DNA of 64,000 nt, from contig JAWKKV010000004.1 of assembly GCA_041393015.1 (NCBI GenBank), positions 248,001-312,000 on the forward strand. The letters are read 5' to 3'. Positions 43,318 to 51,577 of this stretch are shown here, piece by piece. The notes beneath the pieces were generated by a model that was not told where the DNA came from, ran no database searches, and was given only the letters and a program-made list of their open reading frames with translations. This DNA comes from JAGQYH01 sp041393015. GTDB taxonomy: Bacteria > Bacteroidota > Bacteroidia > Chitinophagales > JADIYW01. Positions within the stretch are counted from its first letter, which is position 1; the number at the start of each line of letters is the position of its first letter. The position numbers were made by a program, and so were the translations under genes.

Positions 43318-43547
43318 TTAGACACGGATTTCGCTAATTTCTCTAATAAATATTGATTGAGAATTTAGTTTTTATTCTTAGACATAAAATTGTTGAAAAA
43401 CAAATAAATAATCTCTTAATTTTCAATAAAATTACTCGGATTTTTGCCGCTTTAGCGGCAAATTGTTTCGTGAAATTACAAGTGCAGTAAAAATTGGCAA
43501 TAAAATAATCAATGGCATTAGTGAAAATTGGTGAAATTAGTGTCTGA
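43318..43547. repeat. 230-bp element with terminal inverted repeats and central hairpin
   Basis: The left end (43318-43347) and right end (43517-43547) are about 30-bp imperfect inverted repeats sharing ATTAG-GAAA and GTGTCT blocks. A perfect 8-bp hairpin (TTTGCCGC/GCGGCAAA, 43443-43462) lies inside. No coding sequence is present. It fills the gap between meaB and the outer-membrane protein gene and has the outline of a small non-autonomous element; a mutated intergenic repeat is equally possible. Confidence 0.55.
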
Positions 43548-43588
43548 TTTTTTTCTTGTAAACACCAAAAAATATCAAATACCAATTT

Positions 43589-45049
43589 CTACAACTTATA
43601 ACCCACCGTCAAGGTAACTTGCGATCTAGAAACATCAATACTCGCTGTTCCTGAGGTGATGTTGCCAAACTCGTAAGGTGTGTAGTCAAATTTTCTAGAA
43701 GAGAAACTATAAGCACCATCCACGAAAAAATGCTTTCCTCTATAGCCTAATCCACCGGAGTAAATTAACTCAGCTGGCTGAGAATCAGCAAAACCAGATG
43801 TTTTGTATTGGAATCCAGCTCTTACTCTTACGGGATCGGCCTTAAATTCTACACCAATTTTAATATGATGCTGCCAGTCGTATAAATTAGCAATTTCATC
43901 GTTTCTAATGCTTTCTTCAAACTTTACACTTGCCACATTAGATTTGAATTTATATTTGGCTTTTCCTTGGTTCTGCAATTCATATTCTGTACTGATAAAA
44001 CCAAATTTCCCCATTAAAAAGGAAGCATTTCCAATAAATTTCCAAGGCGAAACTAAAGTGTAATCAAATTGACCTTGTGGGGATTCAACAGTATTTAGAC
44101 TATCCACGAAATCAGCGTCAAAAACGGTAACAAATTCATCTGATAGTTTAACCAAAGAAGGAGAATGAAATGCAGCTCCAATTCTTACATATTTATGCGG
44201 AGAGCCTAATACTCCAAATTTGAAATTGACACCATATCCATTGGTTCTTAATTCATTTCTTATATCAATGTAATTGAAGCCTTCAATCTCATTGTTTTTA
44301 TCAGTTTCGCGAGTGATTTGCGTTTCAGAAAAATTTATGATTGGAATACCCAAGCTGGCACCAAAGTAAACCTTGTCATTAAAGTTTCCGCCACCACTAA
44401 TAGCAGCTTCATATTTTCCTCCTGATCTACTAATCGTGATATCTTGTTCCGGTGCTGTATTGCCAAAAATAGACTGATAGACATTATTCGAATCAGGGAA
44501 TAATGTATTGCCTAAATAACTTAAACCGGCATCAAAAGGATTGGTTCCAATAACTGAATTAGGATCTATTCCTTGAGCAACTGCCGCATGTAGATCTAAA
44601 ATGGAACTATTGGTATTGGTTCCACTAATAAATATGTTTTCATTGTATTGATTCAGTCTGTTTAATCCGGCCCCAATTGAAAAGCCTTTCCAACCATTGG
44701 TGGTATTTAATGGTCTGGCGAACACAATACCTAAACTAGATATATTGAAACTTAAGTTTTCATCAGATAGGCTATTACCTAAATAAGTACCGTCTGCATT
44801 GCCAAAAATTATGTTTGGACTAATATGAAACTCTGTAGATTTGAATCTAGCCAATCCTGCCGGATTAGATACCATCGAAGAGAAATCACCTCCAACACTT
44901 CCCATGGTTCCACCCAATGAAATGTTTCTCGCTGTTCCGACTTGATAAACAGAGCTATATCTTAACGATTCTAATGCTGATTGTCCGTAGCTTATTGAAA
45001 ATAAGCTAAGTAAAACTCCCATTAACAATAGGATTCTATTATATATCAT
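43589..45049 (-). CDS. outer-membrane beta-barrel protein, OmpP1/FadL-like
   Basis: The 486-residue protein has a signal peptide (LLLMGVLLSLFSISYGQ) and begins with ARNISLGGTMGSVGGDFSSM-V-SNPAGLA, the N-terminal hatch-like signature of OmpP1/FadL and related PorV-type barrels. The remainder alternates in beta strands and ends in a typical terminal strand (VTLTVGYKL). FadL members transport hydrophobic compounds; assignment within the superfamily is uncertain. The lipoprotein gene 38 bases upstream may be co-transcribed. Confidence 0.75.
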   Translation of the reverse strand: MIYNRILLLMGVLLSLFSISYGQSALESLRYSSVYQVGTARNISLGGTMGSVGGDFSSMVSNPAGLARFKSTEFHISPNIIFGNADGTYLGNSLSDENLSFNISSLGIVFARPLNTTNGWKGFSIGAGLNRLNQYNENIFISGTNTNSSILDLHAAVAQGIDPNSVIGTNPFDAGLSYLGNTLFPDSNNVYQSIFGNTAPEQDITISRSGGKYEAAISGGGNFNDKVYFGASLGIPIINFSETQITRETDKNNEIEGFNYIDIRNELRTNGYGVNFKFGVLGSPHKYVRIGAAFHSPSLVKLSDEFVTVFDADFVDSLNTVESPQGQFDYTLVSPWKFIGNASFLMGKFGFISTEYELQNQGKAKYKFKSNVASVKFEESIRNDEIANLYDWQHHIKIGVEFKADPVRVRAGFQYKTSGFADSQPAELIYSGGLGYRGKHFFVDGAYSFSSRKFDYTPYEFGNITSGTASIDVSRSQVTLTVGYKL

Positions 45050-45087
45050 ATGTAAATTTCTTTAAGACCAATAATTTTTGTTCCGTT

Positions 45088-46134
45088 TTATTTAGGTGTA
45101 GTTTTAACTTTTACACCCGAGTTTTGGTTGGTCTTAGGCGGTGTATAATTTGAATTAGATCTTGGCGTCGGTGTCGGACTTGATTTCGGCACAGAGTAAG
45201 ATTTTGGTTTCGGCGTAGTAGTACTATTCGGTCTTGGCGTATTGTAACTTGGCCTTGGTGCCGAATAATTTTTAGGCTTCACCGTAGTATTTGGTTTTAC
45301 TTGTGTATTGTTTGGTCGCGGAGTACTCGGTTGGTTCGTATTAGAATTACTTGGAGTAGGAGCAGTAGACGGATTTTTATTATATGTCTTTATCTGCACT
45401 CCATTATCATATGTTTTGATAGTGTTTGGTTGATTTTGCAAATTACCGCTGTTGTTTATAGTGTTTGAGTTTTGAATAGCGTTAGTGTTATCTCCTTTAT
45501 AATTAGAACGCGGGCCGTAATAAATTGAACTGTTAGTGCTGTTGCCATTGTAAAAGCCTGGGTGATAATCATTATAAAAATTATTGCCATAATAATTATT
45601 GAAACCTGGACCACAAAAACCATTGTTGAAGCTATTCCAAGGATTATTCCAAGGGTTATTCCAGTAATTGTTTCCCCAAAAAGAATTGCTATGGTAATTG
45701 TGAATATGCCATTGATAAGGATCGTAAAAGAAAGGATTATAACCGAAGAAAGGAGAGTTGCTATAATAGATATTATTATATCCATAGCTATAAGAAGGCA
45801 CATAGCAGTTACTGAAATAACCAAAGCTCACAGAACTTCCGTAAGTGGAAGAGCCATAAAATCTATTTAACCTACTAGAATAACTTCCGTTATATCGACT
45901 ATTGTTATCATCATATCTTTGATAATCCTCTTCTTCATAGGTGTCGTAATCATTATAATTACGTTGATTATCTGAATAATTGGGAGTGTTATCTACTTTA
46001 TTATTCACCTTGGCATAAACGGGATAGTCGTGATCGTAGGCATCATCATAACCATATTGGGCTGCAGTACAACTGGCCAAAACAAAAATTGCTATGACGC
46101 TAGTTGCCAAATTCCACTTTATATTTTTTTTCAT
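45088..46134 (-). CDS. low-complexity Asn/Tyr/Pro-rich lipoprotein
   Basis: The 348-residue protein has a lipoprotein signal ending VLAS with Cys22. Residues about 28-200 are a Tyr/Asn/Ser/Gly-rich low-complexity stretch (YGYNNIYYSN, WNNPWNNPWNSFNNGF), and residues about 245-340 are a Pro/Thr/Asn/Lys-rich tail. No folded domain is recognised. Such compositions suggest an extended surface or periplasmic protein; function is unknown. The opposite strand is also open because of the skewed composition, but that frame is not a gene. Confidence 0.75.
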   Translation of the reverse strand: MKKNIKWNLATSVIAIFVLASCTAAQYGYDDAYDHDYPVYAKVNNKVDNTPNYSDNQRNYNDYDTYEEEDYQRYDDNNSRYNGSYSSRLNRFYGSSTYGSSVSFGYFSNCYVPSYSYGYNNIYYSNSPFFGYNPFFYDPYQWHIHNYHSNSFWGNNYWNNPWNNPWNSFNNGFCGPGFNNYYGNNFYNDYHPGFYNGNSTNSSIYYGPRSNYKGDNTNAIQNSNTINNSGNLQNQPNTIKTYDNGVQIKTYNKNPSTAPTPSNSNTNQPSTPRPNNTQVKPNTTVKPKNYSAPRPSYNTPRPNSTTTPKPKSYSVPKSSPTPTPRSNSNYTPPKTNQNSGVKVKTTPK

Positions 46135-46380
46135 AGTAAACTTTATTTTATCAATCCCTTTATCAATGCCCTAAACCATAGAGTTTAATATCTTTGAGGC
46201 TTACAATCATTAAAACGATTAATTATCAACTTTGTTTCTTTAAAAAGTACAAAAATTATACCAACTAAAGTGCCGGAAATCATAAAATAGATTAAATTGT
46301 TTAAGCTAAAGATTTAGCGAATTAACAGATTTTTCTTCAAAAACGTTTCTTGGGGTACAACGATTATATAAAATAGAATT

Positions 46381-47865
46381 ATGGCTAAAGTTTTAACATC
46401 AAGGGAAGAGGATTACGCTCAATGGTACAACGATTTAGTACTAAAAAGTGATTTAGCGGAACATTCTGCTGTGAGAGGTTGTATGGTGATTAAGCCCTAT
46501 GGTTTTACTTTATGGGAGAATATGAAGGCTGCTTTAGACAAAATGTTTAAAGATACAGGACATGTGAATGCTTACTTTCCTTTGTTTGTGCCCAAAAGTT
46601 TGTTTGAGGCAGAGGAAAAAAACGCAGAAGGTTTTGCCAAAGAATGTGCTATTGTGACGCATTATCGATTAAAGAATGATCCTGATAATCCAGGTAAGTT
46701 GATGGTTGACCCAGAGGCTAAATTGGAAGAAGAATTAGTGATTAGACCAACATCCGAAGCTATTATTTGGAGCACTTATAAAAACTGGATTCAGTCTTAT
46801 AGAGATTTACCATTATTAATTAATCAATGGGCCAATGTGGTGAGATGGGAAATGAGAACGAGATTGTTTTTAAGAACAGCCGAGTTTTTATGGCAAGAAG
46901 GTCATACCGCACATTCTACCAAGGGAGAAGCTATAGAAGAAACAGAGAGAATGATTGATGTCTATGCTACTTTTGCTGAAGAATTTATGGCTATGCCAGT
47001 GATAAAAGGAGTAAAGTCTGAAAGTGAACGTTTTGCCGGAGCAGAAGAAACTTATACTATTGAAGCTTTAATGCAAGATGGCAAAGCTTTACAGTCGGGA
47101 ACATCACACTTTTTAGGTCAGAATTTCGCAAAAGCTTTTGATGTAAAATTCATGAATAAGGAGAATACAGAAGAATACGTTTGGGCTACGAGTTGGGGCG
47201 TTTCAACAAGATTGATTGGAGCCTTAATTATGGCACATTCTGATGATGAAGGTTTAATCCTCCCTCCAAAAATTGCGCCTTATCAAGTGGTCATTATTCC
47301 TTATTTAAGAAAGAATGATGATGAAGTGACTGCCACCATGATTGCAAAATCTGAAGAAATCAAAAAGTTGTTGAATGCAAAAGGCATTCGAGTGGAAATT
47401 AATACTGACGAAACTAAAAGAGCAGGATTCAAATTTGCCGAATATGAATTAAAGGGTTATCCAGTTAGATTAGTCGTTGGACCAAGGGATTTGGAAAACA
47501 ATAACTGTGAAATAGCCAGAAGAGATACCAAAGAGAAAAGCATTGTAAGTTTAGATAATATTGATAGTTATATTGAAAATCTATTAGAAGAAATTCAACA
47601 GAATATCTACAATAAAGCCAAAGCTTTTAGAGAGGATAACATTACCAAAGTGGATACTTTTGAAGAGTTTAAGGAAGTATTGGAAGGCAAAGGCGGATTT
47701 ATTTCGGCACATTGGGATGGCACTACCGAAACAGAGAAGAAGATTCAAGAATTAACCAAAGCAACCATTAGATGTATTCCTCTAAACAATCCACAAGAAG
47801 ATGGGAAATGTGTTTTAACGGGTAACCCATCGATTCAAAGAGTGTTGTTTGCGAAGGCGTATTGA
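46381..47865 (+). CDS. proS: prolyl-tRNA synthetase (archaeal/eukaryotic-like type)
   Basis: The 494-residue class II synthetase lacks the large bacterial editing insertion and is of the archaeal/eukaryotic-like ProS type used by many Bacteroidota. Motif 2 is VVRWEMRTRLFLRTAEFLWQ and motif 3 lies near ATSWGVSTRLIGALIMAHSD; GRVVI-type anticodon-domain features follow, and the C-terminus ends in hydrophobic AKAY. It attaches proline to tRNA-Pro. Confidence 0.95.
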   Translation: MAKVLTSREEDYAQWYNDLVLKSDLAEHSAVRGCMVIKPYGFTLWENMKAALDKMFKDTGHVNAYFPLFVPKSLFEAEEKNAEGFAKECAIVTHYRLKNDPDNPGKLMVDPEAKLEEELVIRPTSEAIIWSTYKNWIQSYRDLPLLINQWANVVRWEMRTRLFLRTAEFLWQEGHTAHSTKGEAIEETERMIDVYATFAEEFMAMPVIKGVKSESERFAGAEETYTIEALMQDGKALQSGTSHFLGQNFAKAFDVKFMNKENTEEYVWATSWGVSTRLIGALIMAHSDDEGLILPPKIAPYQVVIIPYLRKNDDEVTATMIAKSEEIKKLLNAKGIRVEINTDETKRAGFKFAEYELKGYPVRLVVGPRDLENNNCEIARRDTKEKSIVSLDNIDSYIENLLEEIQQNIYNKAKAFREDNITKVDTFEEFKEVLEGKGGFISAHWDGTTETEKKIQELTKATIRCIPLNNPQEDGKCVLTGNPSIQRVLFAKAY

Positions 47866-47898
47866 TAGGAGTGACGGACAAAAAATAAACGTATTGAA

Positions 47899-48378
47899 TT
47901 GTTTTTAACCACAACATACAAATCTAAACTGTCTAAAGAACAAATATCTTTTTGGTTAAATGATAAGGATTCTTGTTATGAGGATAATTTCTTTGGGAAA
48001 TACAAAGTTTATAATGTAGATTCCTCAGAAGGTGAATTTAAAGTTCAAAAAAGAAGGATGCAAAGAGGTTATCCAACCATTATAAGTAAGGTTCTCAAAA
48101 GTGGAATAGAAACTGAACTATCTATCAAAATTATACCTCCATTACTAGATTTCCTTTTGGTAACAGTGTTTGGTATTATAATGATAAGTAGTTGTTGGTT
48201 AACAAAAGATTTCTCTTTTACCATAAACGGTATAGAACAAGATGCTAATTTTATTTCAAGGATAAAATCAACTTTTCTTGGACTTTTGATAGTAATTCCA
48301 TTTCAGGCTATATTTTATTATGATATATGGAAAGCAAGAAGGATGGTTGTAAGCGAACTTGAACTCACAAAAATTTAA
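47899..48378 (+). CDS. hypothetical membrane protein
   Basis: The 159-residue product has two membrane segments (about 92-112 LLDFLLVTVFGIIMISSCWL and 130-150 STFLGLLIVIPFQAIFYYD) after a soluble N-terminal part (LSKEQISFWLNDKDSCYEDN). No family is recognised. The best start is a TTG at 47899; no ATG fits, so the true start is uncertain. It lies 33 bases after proS in the same direction. Confidence 0.65.
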   Translation: MFLTTTYKSKLSKEQISFWLNDKDSCYEDNFFGKYKVYNVDSSEGEFKVQKRRMQRGYPTIISKVLKSGIETELSIKIIPPLLDFLLVTVFGIIMISSCWLTKDFSFTINGIEQDANFISRIKSTFLGLLIVIPFQAIFYYDIWKARRMVVSELELTKI

Positions 48379-48443
48379 TAATTATTGGGATATTATTAAT
48401 GCTCAAAAATAAGTCGTCTACTTATTCCTTAAAAAGATTATTC

Positions 48444-48475
48444 CATTCGCTCATTTATGCATTATATCATTCACT
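48444..48475. repeat. 8-bp-period tandem repeat at the VOC gene stop
   Basis: Units CATTCGCT, CATTTATG, CATTATAT, CATTCACT lie in 8-bp register and run into the last codons of the minus-strand gene ending at 48467. Confidence 0.65.
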
Positions 48476-48880
48476 AACCCACGGATTATAGCTTCCAAAA
48501 TTCCAGATATTGCCTTCTGGGTCTCGGCAGGTATATAATTTGCCACCGTAATCTTGCTCGGTTAGTGGTAATATAATTTTGGCGCCATTGGCCTTGGCGT
48601 GTTCGTAGTGATTTTCAATTTTCTCAACAATAATATATGGCGATTGAGTATTAAAGCCATCTAATTCATTAGGTGTTTTAACCAGTTTTCCATATTCATT
48701 ATCATCGGTTGAACCAAGCATAATCATACTATTGCCAAAAGTCAACTGAGCATGCGCTATTTTACCGGGCGCTCCATCCACCACCATATGTTTTTTAAAA
48801 CCTAAAACATCACATAGCCAATCCATAGCAGCAGAGGCATTTTTATATTTAAAGGTCGGAATGATACAGCCGTTTTTCAT
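48467..48880 (-). CDS. VOC-family (glyoxalase/bleomycin-resistance fold) protein
   Basis: The 137-residue protein starts GCIIPTFKYKNASAAMDWLC and has the betaalphabetabetabeta repeats of the VOC fold (DVLGFKKHMVVDG, YIIVEKIENHYEHAKANGA, CRDPEGNIWNFGSYNPW). The last motif holds the usual metal-ligand region. Members include isomerases, dioxygenases and resistance proteins; the reaction cannot be assigned. It overlaps the DinB-family gene by four bases (ATGA). Confidence 0.85.
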   Translation of the reverse strand: MKNGCIIPTFKYKNASAAMDWLCDVLGFKKHMVVDGAPGKIAHAQLTFGNSMIMLGSTDDNEYGKLVKTPNELDGFNTQSPYIIVEKIENHYEHAKANGAKIILPLTEQDYGGKLYTCRDPEGNIWNFGSYNPWVSE

Positions 48881-49329
48881 GATAATTCTTTTCTTTTATA
48901 AAATATAAAATCTGTCACCAGAGGTGTAATGCCTTTGTGTTTTAGCTGAGCAATTATCTGTCCTCTATGATGAGCAGTGTGATTAGAAACGTGAAATAGA
49001 ATGTCTTGAATCGTATTGGAGAATTCTTCCCCTTTCGATGTATTATAAATCACCTTTTTTGAGAGATCAAACTCTTTTAAAATTTTTAGGGTATCGCGAT
49101 AATTTTTTCGTTCAATTGTTTCACACTCTTCCAAAGGATGAATTTGAAAGACATCAAATCGTTCAAAATTTAAAATTCTTGAATTCCAAATTTGATGCGC
49201 ATTGAGGAGGTGGCTAAACAATTGAATAGATTTTACCGGTACTTTCCCTTCATTGTCTATCATTTGATCTAATAACTTTAGATTGAAATGGTGTTGATAT
49301 TCGAAGATCTCTTTGAAATAAGTGTTCAT
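48877..49329 (-). CDS. DinB-family (DfsB) putative metalloenzyme
   Basis: From the ATG at 49329 (MNTYFKEIFEYQHHF) the protein has 150 residues and forms the four-helix DinB bundle. Conserved His residues in FNLKLLDQM, SHLLNAHQIWNSR and HVSNHTAHHRGQIIAQLKHKG fit the metal triad. A longer start at 49359 is rejected because an exact -7 promoter box lies inside the extra stretch. Function unknown; such proteins may be thiol-dependent S-transferases. Confidence 0.85.
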   Translation of the reverse strand: MNTYFKEIFEYQHHFNLKLLDQMIDNEGKVPVKSIQLFSHLLNAHQIWNSRILNFERFDVFQIHPLEECETIERKNYRDTLKILKEFDLSKKVIYNTSKGEEFSNTIQDILFHVSNHTAHHRGQIIAQLKHKGITPLVTDFIFYKRKELS

Positions 49330-49343
49330 AATAGAATTAGATT

Positions 49344-49351
49344 CAAAGGTA
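49344..49351 (-). promoter_or_regulatory. Bacteroidota -7 promoter element (TACCTTTG, minus strand)
   Basis: Exact TAnnTTTG match on the minus strand, 14 bases upstream of the DinB-family ATG at 49329. It decides the start of that gene, because transcription would begin downstream of the alternative ATG at 49359. Confidence 0.6.
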
Positions 49352-49426
49352 AGATACAAACGAAAATGAAGATTTTAATTAGTTTCAATTACAACTAATA
49401 AACTTTTTTATGTAAAGTAAACCGCT

Positions 49427-50716
49427 TTAATTTTCAATCCCAACCTTGTAAGCATCCAAAGCTCTTTCTCTTGCCATTTTATGATCTACAATCGGTTGAG
49501 GATAGGTTAATTCATCAAAATCTTCTACCCATTGTTTTACATATGTCAATTTGGGATCAAATTTTTGTAATTGTGTCATGGGGTTGAATATTCTGAAATA
49601 AGGAGCAGCATCACAACCTGTTCCTGCCGCCCATTGCCAGTTGCCATTATTGGAAGACAATTCATAATCCAAAAGCTTTTCTGCAAAGTAGGCTTCTCCC
49701 CATTTCCAATCAATTAAAAGATGTTTACATAGAAAACCTGCGGTAATCATTCGCACTCGGTTATGCATATAACCGGTTTTATTTAGTTGTCGCATACCTG
49801 CATCAACCATCGCATAGCCGGTTTTGCCGTCACACCATTTTTTAAACTCATCTTCATTGTTGCGCCATTTAACACCATCATATTTGGTTTTAAAATTAGC
49901 ATCAACTACTCGTGGAAAGTGGAACAAAATCTGCATGAAAAATTCTCTCCAGATTAACTCATTCACAAAAGTTTGGTTGGCTGCTAAAGCTCTTTTCAAT
50001 ATTTTTCGAATACTAACGGTGCCAAATCTTAAATGCGGACTTAAATAGCTGGTTTCATCTTTTGCCGGAAAGTCTCTTACTTTATCATATTCTCCAAGGC
50101 TTTCGAAGGTGTATGGCTTCACTTTTATATGGCTGTTCTCGAATCCAATTGATTTTAAAGTGGGGAAGTCGGAAGAAAATGGGTGAAAATTCTGTTGTAA
50201 AGATTCAATAGGATGATCTGCAATCGATGTGTTTTCAAAAATCTCTAACCATTTGTTTTTGTAAGGTGTGTAAACGGTATAAGGATCGCCATCGTTTTTC
50301 ATTACTTCAGATTCCTCGAAGATGACTTGATCTTTGAATTGCTTAAAATCAATGTTTTTTTGAGATAAAAAATTGGCTACTGTTTTATCTCGTTGAATGG
50401 CGTATGGTTCATAATCTTTATTGGAATAAACCTGTGCTACATCAAACTCCTTTACAATTTTCTCCCAAATCTCAGATGGTTTTCCGTGATAGACTTTTAG
50501 GCTAGTATTCCATTTTATGAGTGTTTCATGGATGGATTTTAGATTTTTATAAATAAAGCTAATCCGTGCATCGTCTTCGGGAAGATCTGAAATAATATCA
50601 GAATCAAATATAAAAATAGGAACGACTGGATTGTTAGACTTTAGCGCGTTGTGTAAAGCAACGTTGTCTTCTAATCTCAAATCTCTTCTAAACCAAAAAA
50701 TGGAAATCTTTTGCAT
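49427..50716 (-). CDS. phrB: deoxyribodipyrimidine photolyase (cryptochrome/photolyase family)
   Basis: The 429-residue flavoprotein has the N-terminal antenna domain (IFWFRRDLRLEDNVALHNAL) and the FAD-binding catalytic domain. Signatures are TSYLSPHLRFGTVS, ELIWREFFMQILFHFP, and NNGNWQWAAGTGCDAAPYFR-IFNP near the C-terminus. It uses blue light to split cyclobutane pyrimidine dimers, which suggests an illuminated habitat. The class I CPD type fits best. Confidence 0.93.
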   Translation of the reverse strand: MQKISIFWFRRDLRLEDNVALHNALKSNNPVVPIFIFDSDIISDLPEDDARISFIYKNLKSIHETLIKWNTSLKVYHGKPSEIWEKIVKEFDVAQVYSNKDYEPYAIQRDKTVANFLSQKNIDFKQFKDQVIFEESEVMKNDGDPYTVYTPYKNKWLEIFENTSIADHPIESLQQNFHPFSSDFPTLKSIGFENSHIKVKPYTFESLGEYDKVRDFPAKDETSYLSPHLRFGTVSIRKILKRALAANQTFVNELIWREFFMQILFHFPRVVDANFKTKYDGVKWRNNEDEFKKWCDGKTGYAMVDAGMRQLNKTGYMHNRVRMITAGFLCKHLLIDWKWGEAYFAEKLLDYELSSNNGNWQWAAGTGCDAAPYFRIFNPMTQLQKFDPKLTYVKQWVEDFDELTYPQPIVDHKMARERALDAYKVGIEN

Positions 50717-50860
50717 AATACTTCAACGATTGATAGATGGAATTGTTTAGTCAGGGAATTGCTGAGATCGAAATTAATGAAACTCATATTTTTAATATGG
50801 ATTTGAGTCTGTTATTTTTCAAACTACAGCTGATCATTTTATTCCTTAGTATCAATCATT

Positions 50861-50916
50861 GCACTATGGATTTAAAATAAATTTCCACGGATGTAATCCT
50901 TTCGGATTACTGTTAA
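50861..50916. repeat. 56-bp direct repeat, copy 1
   Basis: This copy differs from the one at 51323-51378 at only two positions. It contains a small hairpin (GTAATCC/GGATTAC) near its right end. The two copies are 462 bp apart in the same orientation. Confidence 0.85.
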
Positions 50917-51322
50917 ATCTACTTTCGTATTAATCAATGGCATTATTTAATGAGACTAGAAAAATGAAAAATAGATTTGAGCGTTGGGAATTGCTAAGTA
51001 AGCCACGGCGAACAGTTAATATTTGAACATAATGTAAAAAAAATCTACTGTTATTGAAAACTATTAGATATAGAATTCAGAGGTGTGAGCACTTGGCGGC
51101 GGGCAAAAAACTGTTTTTCTAATTTTTCAGACTCAGAAAATACGGCCAAGATTTTTTGTTACTTTTTTATCGGAAAAAGTAAGGCAAAGTATACTTATAG
51201 CTTTGAATTTTGCCAACAAATTTGGTTACAAAGTATTAGAACTTATATTTTTCTAACACAGATGCTATGAATTATAGATCTACAGTTACTCCTTAGTATT
51301 GTTTAATCTAGTTCAAATCAAC

Positions 51323-51378
51323 GCACTATGGATTTAAAATAAATTTCCACGGATGTAATCCTTGCGGATTACTATTAA
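51323..51378. repeat. 56-bp direct repeat, copy 2
   Basis: Second copy of the repeat at 50861, with two substitutions (TTTCGG to TTGCGG in the hairpin loop, and CTGTTAA to CTATTAA). Confidence 0.85.
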
Positions 51379-51419
51379 CAGTATCACTGTTTTAAAAAAA
51401 AGTAGTCGTTAAAATATTT

Positions 51420-51518
51420 AACCACAAGGATCACTAAGGTAATATCACAAAGGACACCAATATTAAAAGGTTTATTTCATTGTGATCTTCGCGACTACTT
51501 TGTGTGCTTAGAAGTTAA
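51420..51518. repeat. imperfect inverted repeat of CACAAAG blocks
   Basis: The left arm (51420-51458) has AACCACAAGG and ATCACAAAGGACAC, and the right arm (51478-51518) has CATTGTGATC and ACTTTGTGTGCTTAG. It is the same type as the repeats at 27391 and 30942. Confidence 0.5.
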
Positions 51519-51577
51519 ATTTTATTTTATTAATGGCAAACGAAAAATTCATCCGAAAAAGTAAGGCATTAAATACT

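Larger units (their letters stand above)
50717..51577. other. 860-bp gene-free region with direct and inverted repeats
   Basis: No credible coding sequence was found; the longest open frame, about 60 codons at 51085-51270, has no recognisable features. The region holds a 56-bp direct repeat (50861 and 51323), fragments of a CGGAAAAAGTAAGGC sequence at 51171-51186 and 51551-51565, and a CACAAAG-type inverted repeat at 51420-51518. It may be a decayed mobile or repeat-rich locus. Confidence 0.6.

Noticed and set aside
45562..45870. A 102-residue plus-strand open frame rich in Ile
   Set aside because: It is the complement of the Asn/Tyr-rich lipoprotein; AAT/ATT codons on one strand give Ile/Asn on the other, which keeps it open by composition.
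51085..51270. A 61-codon open frame in the 860-bp gap
   Set aside because: No domain, no promoter box, low-complexity AT-rich composition and overlap with repeat fragments; not supportable as a gene.
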